A stretch of 64,000 bases of DNA from the NCBI GenBank assembly GCA_008690995.1, contig VRMN01000019.1:173987-237986 (forward strand), written 5' to 3'. A program made the translations under genes and the position numbers. Shown one piece after another: positions 57,136-64,000 of the stretch. Source of the stretch: Porphyridium purpureum. Lineage: Eukaryota > Rhodophyta > Bangiophyceae > Porphyridiales > Porphyridiaceae. The first letter of the stretch is position 1; every line of letters begins with the position of its first letter. Below the pieces are notes generated by a model. That model was not told the DNA's origin. It ran no database searches and saw only the letters and a program-made list of their open reading frames with translations.

Positions 57136-58612
57136 GTCCCAGGAAACTGAGCCTTGCCGTAGCGAATTTGCACTTTTGCAGGGAAAATGTCATGTTCTCT
57201 TCCTGGAACTTGCTTAGCACTACGTCTAGGACCTCCAAATGTTTTTCTATCGTTTTGGTCCCTGTCAACATATCGTCTAGGTACATCAGGATGTGTTTCC
57301 ATCGAAGCGACCCAAGTATCGTGTTCACAAGTCTCTGGAAGGTAGCGGGCGAGTTTCGGAGGCCCTGTGCAAGGACTGTGTAGCGGAACAGTCCCTCCGC
57401 CGTTATCATACCGGTGAAGTCCCGCGAGGACTCCGCGAGGGGAACTTGGAAGAAACCGTCAGCCAGGTCCATCACAGAGAAGACTCCACACGGGAGGAAG
57501 CGTCCCATCCAATCTAAGCATTCGCGCACGTCAGGGATTGGGTATCTATCTGGAACGGTGTGGCTGTTCAATTGGCGGAAATCCGTAGTCAGCCGCCACT
57601 TACCGTTTGGCTTTCGAATGATAACGTTCGCGCTGGCATATGGGCCCGAGCAAGGCTCGAGGATGCCCAAAGATAATAAACGCTGGACTAGCGTGCTCTC
57701 GGCCTCTCTTTCAACTTCAGACAATCTACGCAGGCGGGCCGGGGTAAGACGTGCGCCTGGATCAATAGCAATGGAGTGCTCAGTAGACCGTGTGCGACCT
57801 GGACGGTCCCGGAACACCCTCCAGTGCTTGAGCAACACCGCCCGAAGACCACTTTGGTGAAGCACGTCTACGTGGCTGAGGTCTACATCCATAATGCGAG
57901 CACGCGTCTCCTCTTCGTCCTCTTGCATTACGTTTGGACTCCCGAGCTTACTTGCGTCTCTTTGCTCTACCCCAACGCAATCAATTAAGTTCAGTGATTT
58001 TGCAGGCGCTCCCTCTAAGAGGCGAATCGTGGCGCCGTCTTTCATTTCGAGCTCGCCCTTGCCAAAGGAAAGCGCGTTAGCATTAGCAACCCAGAAATCC
58101 CATCCCAGGATAAGATCTTCGATAAGATCTTCGGCAACTAATGCGCGCACCTGGTACATTGACTGGCCAATTTGTAGCTGAAGCTCTGATGCTCCGACAA
58201 TACCGAGGGAGCTTCCGCCTGCAGTTCGACACTCCTGCGCCACGTCCTGTATTACGGCTCCTAGAGAACTGACCCACTTTGCTCGCGCATATACACCGGC
58301 AATCCCTACAGCACCCGTGTCGGCAAGAGCATCTACGGCAGATCCCGAGACCTTGACAGGCGTGCGACCCGATCGCATGACACGTGCTTTGGCCAACACG
58401 CGCACGTACGGGACTCTGCCAGAAGCAGATTCCACCAGATGGTTTAAGACTTCCAAGGTTGGACTCGCTCGCAGGATTCGCTTCGGCCCTAGAGCTAGAT
58501 CATCAATCACGGAACTTGTTCGAATTTCGGTGTTCTCTTCACCTACGCTGGGCTTGCGATATCCCAACGCTTCCATGGCCTCATCCACGGCCCTCCCATT
58601 CCACGCTACCAC
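57062..58612 (-). CDS. pol: Gypsy pol: protease and reverse transcriptase
   Basis: It continues gag in the same frame after UGA 58627-58625. The protease has its D-T-G at VDALADTGAVG. RT blocks include RPNGKWRLTTDFRQLNSHT, MDLADGFFQVPL, QGLRNSPATFQRL and the catalytic YLDDMLTGT, then FLGHEVEEGRIRPGGK. The frame closes 15 codons later because the G7A5 run (57096-57107) shifts the reading. No ATG is needed if it is made by readthrough. Confidence 0.9.
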   Translation of the reverse strand: MVAWNGRAVDEAMEALGYRKPSVGEENTEIRTSSVIDDLALGPKRILRASPTLEVLNHLVESASGRVPYVRVLAKARVMRSGRTPVKVSGSAVDALADTGAVGIAGVYARAKWVSSLGAVIQDVAQECRTAGGSSLGIVGASELQLQIGQSMYQVRALVAEDLIEDLILGWDFWVANANALSFGKGELEMKDGATIRLLEGAPAKSLNLIDCVGVEQRDASKLGSPNVMQEDEEETRARIMDVDLSHVDVLHQSGLRAVLLKHWRVFRDRPGRTRSTEHSIAIDPGARLTPARLRRLSEVEREAESTLVQRLLSLGILEPCSGPYASANVIIRKPNGKWRLTTDFRQLNSHTVPDRYPIPDVRECLDWMGRFLPCGVFSVMDLADGFFQVPLAESSRDFTGMITAEGLFRYTVLAQGLRNSPATFQRLVNTILGSLRWKHILMYLDDMLTGTKTIEKHLEVLDVVLSKFQEENMTFSLQKCKFATARLSFLGHEVEEGRIRPGGKKYGSHSQVALP

Positions 58613-58624
58613 GCGTCCGCGTAG

Positions 58625-59836
58625 TCACTCGCTCGCAGGCGCCGCCGAGGTAGCTCTGCGCACCGGTGCTGGCGCCAGGCAGTCTCCGGCATAGTGTCCT
58701 GTCCCTTGGCAGCGGCGACACCCCACTCGATCCGAGTTGGCCATTAAACGGTTCCCCCCGATTCCGGGCACGCCCAAAACGGCTGCCACCCGGTCCGCCA
58801 GGAACTCCACTTCGATCAACTTTTGATCCTCTGTCTCCTTCGCCGGGTCAGGAGGTACACCCCCAAGATTTGGTTCGGAATCATGAAGTACATTGACCGC
58901 AGCCCCCGGTGGACGGAAAACCGGTCTCCCTTGGGCAAAGCTTCGTCCCTTCTCCAGTGTCGACCCGTAGTTTTTCTCCAACGGTAAAATCATTCCGAAG
59001 AATGTTTCTGTGGCAGCGTGGAGACGACCCATCTGTTGAATATCTCGAGGAAGTCCTCGAACAAAGTCGCTCTTCATCGACGCCTCGGATTTCCCAAGAG
59101 CAGCGCCGAGCTCGTACACGGCGCGGTGATAGTTTGCCACTGACTCGCCCTTCGTCCATTTCCTCTCGCAGTACTCTTGTTCCACAGATTCCAAAAGCTG
59201 AGGAGACCAGAAAACCGAACGCGCCCACGCCCAACGCTGCTGAGCCGAGTACTCCGTCGCAAGCTCGCCGTTCTTCTCGGCAGTGCGATAAACCTGCTCA
59301 GCCGAATCCGCAAAAGCTAGAACCACAAACTTTGCCGTGAGGTCGGCTGGAATGTGGCGACATGCTTCCACCCAGGTCAAATACGTGGTTTCGAACCTGA
59401 GATCACGCGCGTGACGGATGCGACAGTCTTTCATCTCGAGAATGACCGACCTCTTCATTTCTTGCTCGAGTTTGATGAGCCGGAGCTCCTCAGTGGACAT
59501 TGTCAACAGGCTCGAACCATCAGAGACCGCCAGTGCAGTCCCGATTCTGGACGCGCGGCTGGGCTCCCCCGGTGGCTCGGCACCATGTTCGGCGGATCTT
59601 GGCCGAGAACCGCGATCCTGCGCGTCCGCAATCGTCGGTTCGTCCAGCTGCGGTCCGAGACGCTGAAAGATCATCTCCATTCTCTGACGTATCTGGTCAA
59701 TGCTTTCGCGCAGCTGCTCCTGGCCGGATGCGATCAGCTCTACACGTCCCTGGAGTGCCGCCACATCAGCCGTGACGCTCGCTACAGTTGGACGCCCGGC
59801 CATTTCCCCCAAGATATCCGACAGGCGTCCGGACAT
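58625..59836 (-). CDS. gag: Gypsy gag with CCHC zinc knuckle
   Basis: 403 residues from an ATG. A coiled N-terminus is followed by a capsid core with the retrotransposon-gag pattern (RWAWARSVFWSPQLLESVEQEY, then SVANYHRAVYELGAALG, then SDFVRGLPRDIQ). The knuckle CRRCQGTGHYAGDC lies near the end. The stop is UGA followed by CUA. Confidence 0.88.
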   Translation of the reverse strand: MSGRLSDILGEMAGRPTVASVTADVAALQGRVELIASGQEQLRESIDQIRQRMEMIFQRLGPQLDEPTIADAQDRGSRPRSAEHGAEPPGEPSRASRIGTALAVSDGSSLLTMSTEELRLIKLEQEMKRSVILEMKDCRIRHARDLRFETTYLTWVEACRHIPADLTAKFVVLAFADSAEQVYRTAEKNGELATEYSAQQRWAWARSVFWSPQLLESVEQEYCERKWTKGESVANYHRAVYELGAALGKSEASMKSDFVRGLPRDIQQMGRLHAATETFFGMILPLEKNYGSTLEKGRSFAQGRPVFRPPGAAVNVLHDSEPNLGGVPPDPAKETEDQKLIEVEFLADRVAAVLGVPGIGGNRLMANSDRVGCRRCQGTGHYAGDCLAPAPVRRATSAAPASE

Positions 59837-60091
59837 AAATCAGATAATCAGTCAGTCCCTAGAAATCAAACGCAAAAGTGTGCAATGCGTGTGCTGAAGC
59901 CACCCGGCTTCCCACACAAGTTCAAAAACCAAACAGAACTATCTTTTCAAAGCCACCCGACTTCAAACGAGACACCAGAGCCACCCGACCTGGCACCTCT
60001 CCCCCACGTCGCCCTGGTTCCGGGCCACCCGACCACCAACCAGACCGGCCCGCGCGCTCCCACAAGAAATTACTCAAGAATGGGGCAACGC

Positions 60092-60105
60092 TAATTCTAG
60101 AATTA
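60092..60105. repeat. 14-bp perfect palindrome at the gypsy 5' LTR edge
   Basis: TAATTCTAGAATTA lies exactly against the 5' LTR, where a primer-binding site is expected. It does not match a tRNA 3' end that I can recognise. Confidence 0.7.
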
Positions 60106-60383
60106 TGCTGTGTACTACACCCGCAGCCACTACAACCCCTCTCTCACCTACAGGCACCCGCCCGGATCGAACCCCGACACCAACGGCACACCAACCTCTC
60201 CTCGCACTTCGGTACCTCCTTTACTTTTCGTTTAGCTCGGGCCGCACGGCGGCGTGGATTATATACTGCCGCAAAGCCCTGGATCTAACTCAGTGGTGGG
60301 TTTGGATGGGGTTTTGGAGGGTGGACTGTACTATGGAGTACAGGTGCTACATGTGTACAGTGCATGGGGTGTACAGCATAGCA
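60106..60383 (-). repeat. 5' LTR of the gypsy element
   Basis: 278-bp partner of 53671-53948, with GTACAGT (rc of 60325-60331) and TATATAA (rc of 60259-60265) in promoter order for the minus strand. Confidence 0.93.
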
Positions 60384-60589
60384 CTTTCTTTAATTCGTGG
60401 AGCCGCCATCCACCGGTGGGCCTCATAGACTAATCTAAAGTCTGGAGCCAACCAACTCGTCAGCTGCGGTTGGTTTGAAACAATTAGCAAACTAAAAAAT
60501 CTGCCAATTTCGATATTAAATCATGAAGCTATACCATGACGACTTGTTTTGGAGGGGGAAACAGGATGCTCAAACAAATATTGCACTTG

Positions 60590-61105
60590 ACAAAGAGAGA
60601 CTATATGGAGCTCTAAGTACTAAACGTCCTGACGTTCGCGCCCTCCATGTTCACGCACCGTTGCACACGTGCATTCCACCCCGTCAGAAGTCTCCCGAAC
60701 TCTGCGTTCGTGATTGACGCCCAGACTTCCATGATTTCTACCTCCAGCCCAGAAACTCGTAATTCCTGATTCTCGCATTATTCTTGCAACATAATTTTCC
60801 ACACGTTTTCTACCGGGTTCAGGTCTGGCAATTACGCTGGCCGGTCCATTAAATGCCATCCTTCGCGTGTGAAGGACTTCGTATTCCGCGCCACATGAGC
60901 AGGAAAATTGTTTTGCATGAATGCCCATCCTTCTGAATGGGACGCACCGAACATGATCGCCACTCGAGAGGACTGCAGCATGGTCACATACGTTTTTGAA
61001 GTGATCCTTACTGGGGTCTTCAGGAGCGCCATCTGCCCAGCGGAAGAAATTGCTATCCAACACATCTGTCATGACTCGCTCTTTTATCCGTTCGACCCCA
61101 GTCAC
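60590..61105 (-). pseudogene. Degenerate Tc1/mariner transposase, C-terminal half
   Basis: EGWAFMQNNFPAHVARNTKSF (about 60940-60880) corresponds to the second catalytic block, with the aspartate replaced by asparagine. After a stop and frame change, LPDLNPVENVWKIMLQE (about 60825-60775) is the third block with its glutamate retained; a UAA follows directly. The tail WASITNAEFGRLLTGWNARVQ fits the family. The N-terminal half with the first Asp is missing. It is a different copy from that at 40.3-41.4 kb and better preserved. Confidence 0.8.
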
Positions 61106-61150
61106 CTAGAACGGTTCGGTTAATCCGAAACCGGCAGACCGTTTAACCGT

Positions 61151-61188
61151 TTCTAGACGCTTCTAGAGGTTCCAGAACCTTCTAGACG
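61151..61188 (+). promoter_or_regulatory. Heat-shock-element-like array
   Basis: Four TTCnnGA units at 61151, 61161, 61170 and 61180 (TTCTAGA, TTCTAGA, TTCCAGAA, TTCTAGA), spaced 9-10 bp. They lie 70-105 bp upstream of the TATA word at 61258. The third is a perfect TTCnnGAA. Confidence 0.5.
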
Positions 61189-61257
61189 CGCGCAGAAATG
61201 CCAATGATTCGCATTGTCATTTCTCTTGGCGCCTTGCTGTCCCTGGCGGAAGTAAGG

Positions 61258-61268
61258 GTATAAAAAGG
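61258..61268 (+). promoter_or_regulatory. TATA box near the third retroelement
   Basis: GTATAAAAAGG. A second TATA-like word (GGTATATAAGC) lies at 61580. Either could drive the element that starts downstream. Confidence 0.45.
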
Positions 61269-61403
61269 CGACGCGCCTGTCCGGACTAGCCGGTCAGGTC
61301 TTGCTCGGAGACAGAAGAGGAAAGAAGAAGAGACCGACAGTAAAAAAACACTCAGATACACAGCTGATAACACGCTCCCTCCGCCGTACCCCCTCCACGC
61401 ACT

Positions 61404-61464
61404 GTATAGCTGCCCGCACTGTACAGCACTGCCCACACTGTACAGCTGCCCCGCACTGTACAGC
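61404..61464 (+). repeat. Repeated CACTGTACAGC words
   Basis: CACTGTACAGC occurs three times and CACTGTATAGC once, at about 18-20 bp spacing. The core CTGTACAG is a palindrome containing the host promoter motif. Confidence 0.7.
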
Positions 61465-61762
61465 GCACTGCCCGCGTGATTGGGGGTCAACCTGTACCCC
61501 AGTATCAAGCGTGGGTGTTCTGCTCCGGATAGCGGAGCTGCTGAATGCCTATCGACGGCCGTCGACGGCGGCGTCACAGAGGTATATAAGCACAGCACGT
61601 AATCGTTGCCACAGGCACAACCACTTAGCTTTAAGGCAGAGAGATCTTGGTGCAAAGACTAAACAGTTGCTTCGGTATCTAAATAGTCTGGGTCTTTCGG
61701 CATTGAGCTTCGGTTCATTGCTTGACCACACGTACTAAGCCTTACACCCCATAGGCTTTATT

Positions 61763-61778
61763 GGGTTATGAGCCCAGC
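61763..61778 (+). other. Primer-binding site matching the initiator tRNA-Met anticodon arm
   Basis: GGGTTATGAGCCCAGC is complementary to GCUGGGCUCAUAACCC, the anticodon stem-loop sequence of eukaryotic initiator tRNA-Met (CAU anticodon). Drosophila copia primes from a tRNA-iMet fragment cut in this loop, and its primer-binding site has this kind of sequence. Confidence 0.65.
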
Positions 61779-62019
61779 CGCTATCCTTGCGGCTGCGGTC
61801 CTCTTCCTCACAGTTCCACTCGCTCTGCTAGCTAGAACTTTACTCGGGCAGGCTCGACGGATCGAGGTGCTTGAGCAGGAGCACACGCGGACAGTGCAGC
61901 GACTCGAGACTCTGGAAGAGCTCGTCGCGAACTATCGCCCGTACACGAGCGCGGCTCGTAGGAGCGACAGAGCCATCCGGCGCAGAATAGCAGAAGCCGA
62001 GGCAGAGGAGCAGCACTAA
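61768..62019 (+). CDS. Small membrane-coil open frame in the retroelement leader
   Basis: 83 codons whose ATG lies inside the primer-binding site. Residues 3-26 (PAAILAAAVLFLTVPLALLART) are hydrophobic and the rest is a charged heptad-like helix (EVLEQEHTRTVQRLETLEEL). No homologue is recognised. It may be a real leader protein, the start of a frameshifted gag coil, or chance. Confidence 0.3.
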   Translation: MSPAAILAAAVLFLTVPLALLARTLLGQARRIEVLEQEHTRTVQRLETLEELVANYRPYTSAARRSDRAIRRRIAEAEAEEQH

Positions 62020-62214
62020 CTGCTATAGTGTAGCGCGTGCAGGAGAAGCACAGCGCAGTTGGAGCAGAAGGCTCGCAACGATCAGCGATCGCAAGTGGCA
62101 CGTGCACAGACGCACGGCGCGCATGAAGGCAGCAGACGAGCACCAGCTTCGTCGCGAAACGATACGCATACAAGAAGCTCGTGCATCAAGGCACGGAGCT
62201 GAGGGCACTCCAGA

Positions 62215-64000
62215 ATGGAGTCAGGTCAGCGGACCCCCACTAGGCTTGATCAGGAGCGCAGCGCCGTGCTTGCTCGCCAGCAGCTGCAGGCCATGCAGGC
62301 CGAGCTGGCTGCACATGCCGCTGTACAGCCAACAGCAGCAGGCAACAACGGCTGTCGCAATAAAGCGAGCTTCTGGAGTCCGCGTGCGCCGTGGCCATGG
62401 CAATAGAATCTGCTCGCATGCGCGAGGAGTTGGTTGTGCAGGTGCAGGAGGAGCGCGCGGCGCTCGCGGCCGAAATGCACCGCGTCCGAAGTGGCGCATA
62501 CTTGCGTGGAGACCTCGGGTCTCAAGTCAAGACAGCTCCGATGCCCGCGTTCCTTGGCGAGCGTGATGCGCTCGCTGTCGCGTCGTGGTGTGACGCCGCC
62601 AACGACCGAATCTCAACTCAATTGAAAGAAGAATACCGCCTTGGCGGTCGTCAGTGGGACGACGAAGCAGAGTTGAAATGCGTCCGTGTGGCGGCATCAT
62701 TCTTCCATGGAGCCGCAAGATTGTGGTGGTCCGTGCTGGACCCCAAGCCGACCCGATTCGATCAGTTCCTTGACGCATTCAAACGTGAGTTTGAACCCAT
62801 TGCGTCTAGCCAGGTCGCTCGCGACCGCCTTGCTGCGTGTACGCAGCGTAATCGTACGGTCCAAGAATACGCCAATGACTTCGGCAATTGTTTGTTGCGC
62901 CTCCCGTCAGTCATCGATCTAGAGAGCGCCTGACAGGTTTGTCCGAGGCCTGCAGTCCAAGATTCAGATACAGGTGCTTCTGGCAACCGGCAAAGTTACC
63001 ACGACGCACTGCAAGCCGCAATCGCACAGACGCCGTTCCGACAAAGCGTCCACGCGTCCGCTACCTTGCCGCAATGGCGTCGCACCAATGGGATCTTGGG
63101 ACCGTAGAAGCACCACGCCGTCAGAACGGCCGAGGGTAAGAAGGCAAGAAGCAAAACAAAACCACAAAATGAGCGCAATCAGCCGCCAAGGACTAATAAT
63201 GCTAGGGCTCCCGACACCTGCCGTACCTGCGGGTCGTCGGGACATTGATGCAGATCACAACGAGCTCGGCGCAGCGGAATACGAACTTGGAACGAGCGCC
63301 AATGGGTGCGCCGGAGTTAACTGATTGCCGGTGTACATCAACGGCCACAAGGCCCACGCTGTTGTTGGACACCGGCGCGACCGCCACTTTTATCTCTCAA
63401 GCATCTGCCGGCGCGTCCGCATGCCAGTTCGCGAAGTGCGGCGCCAACGGACCTCGCATCCGACTAGCTGACGGGCGAAGTCAGCCGATCGACGGCAAAG
63501 CCTCGTTCCTCCTTGTCGTGCCGGGCGCAGTCGATGAGAGCACCGATGCGTGGGTACATGAAGGGCAATCTACGACCTAATCTTGGGTCTGGACTGGCTC
63601 GTTGCACAAAACAGAAGATGCAGCTGGCCGGCAAGAACTTGCCAGAGACAGGCTCTCCCGCCGCCGCACTGTGAAAGAAGAAATCGTACTCGAGTGTGCC
63701 GCAGTCAGCGGGCACATACAGCACACACCTCGCGCCACCGAACCAGCGCTGGAGGAAGAACACGGGGTGCTCCACATGCCCGCAAGGGCCGATTGTGATG
63801 CGTGCCAGGCAGCGAAGTTGAAGGTCCTTCGCGCGCCACGGAAGAAAGAAACTCCCCGATTCGCGGGATTCAATGACGTCGTGTCCGTTGACCTGGTCGA
63901 CCCCACAGAAACAGGTGTCTGCGGCACGCGCTGGTTGCTCACCCACCGCGACGCCGCAACCGGGTGGTTCGTTGTTGCGCCGCTGGCCAACAAAACCGCG
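62215..64000 (+). pseudogene. Decayed gag-protease-integrase of the third retroelement
   Basis: The gag coil starts at ATG 62215, shifts frame near 62380, then reads a capsid core (AARLWWSVLDPKPTRFDQFL, then RDRLAACTQRNRTVQEYAN) to UGA 62931. One base on, the +1 frame resumes with RFVRGLQSKIQIQV. A CCHC knuckle near 63220 (CRTCGSSGH) is followed by a UGA. The protease reads TLLLDTGATATFIS near 63355-63400, then LGLDWLVAQ near 63590. The integrase zinc finger (HGVLHMPARADCDACQAAK, near 63765-63820) and first core Asp (VVSVDLV, near 63880) follow only about 170 bp later, so RT is not between them. At least four frame breaks; not functional as it stands. Confidence 0.75.

Larger units (their letters stand above)
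53671..60383 (-). mobile_element. Ty3/gypsy chromovirus-type LTR retrotransposon
   Basis: A 6713-bp minus-strand element with two 278-bp LTRs that look identical base for base (TGCT...AGCA ends on the plus strand). Gag, protease, RT, RNase H, integrase and a C-terminal chromodomain follow in gypsy order. A polypurine tract (GGTGGGGGAGATG, rc of 53949-53961) abuts the 3' LTR. A convincing target duplication is absent (only CTT matches). Gag and pol share a frame across one UGA, and pol has one frame change in a G7A5 run. Confidence 0.93.
61258..64000 (+). mobile_element. Third LTR retroelement, copia-type, 5' part only
   Basis: Presumed 5' LTR (left limit unknown), then an initiator-tRNA-like primer-binding site, a leader with a small open frame, and decayed gag, protease and integrase. 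The window ends inside integrase, so the 3' LTR cannot be seen. The protease-integrase adjacency and half-tRNA primer site fit copia, although the gag core resembles the gypsy type. Confidence 0.65.

Overview
The window looks like nuclear DNA of a photosynthetic, intron-poor, probably unicellular alga. Every conserved gene reads as a single uninterrupted exon. The set includes purely eukaryotic proteins (DNA polymerase alpha, LST8, COG8, NEP1/EMG1, AFG2/SPATA5, MIC60). It also includes proteins expected in plastid-bearing cells (a MutS2 with an N-terminal extension, a BPG2/YqeH-type circularly permuted GTPase, a PPR-like protein). Very few introns, moderately high GC and many WD40, copia and gypsy sequences favour a red alga of the Porphyridium kind. 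That is an inference; a marker phylogeny would settle it.

Layout. (1) 0-16.2 kb is compact housekeeping DNA: POLA1 (5' end outside the window), a DUF1415 protein, a PPR-like protein, AFG2, LST8 and COG8. PPR and AFG2 converge with only 24 bp between stop codons; AFG2 and LST8 diverge from a 650-bp repeat-rich promoter region. (2) 16.2-28.1 kb is a lineage-specific array of five minus-strand WD40 propeller genes separated by decaying sequence. Two of the gaps hold related relics of a helical C-terminal region. (3) 28.1-40 kb holds NEP1/EMG1, MutS2, MIC60 and a BPG2-like GTPase, with a TACCCGGTGA minisatellite at 33.5 kb. (4) 40-44 kb holds a dead Tc1/mariner transposase and a WD40-EH domain fusion. 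(5) 44-64 kb is a retroelement graveyard: a copia element with LTRs and a 5-bp target duplication; an older copia relic split by a 992-bp solo LTR; a chromodomain gypsy element with apparently identical LTRs; a second mariner relic; and the 5' part of a third, copia-type element whose primer-binding site matches an initiator tRNA-Met anticodon arm.

Regulation. A short oriented motif, GTACAGT (best form GAGGTACAGT), lies about 150-280 bp upstream of six protein starts, always including a copy in the sense orientation. It also occurs in the gypsy LTR upstream of its TATA box. Sense-strand GA tracts sit close to four starts. Telo-box-like AAACCCTA motifs lie upstream of the two ribosome-biogenesis genes.

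Most noteworthy. The oriented promoter motif shared by host genes and a retrotransposon; the WD40 array with decayed tails and predicted membrane anchors; the WD40-EH fusion with an exact 252-bp two-blade duplication; gag-pol stop codons in two retroelements that are all UGA, one in the leaky UGA-CUA context; and a nested insertion whose removal restores an open frame.
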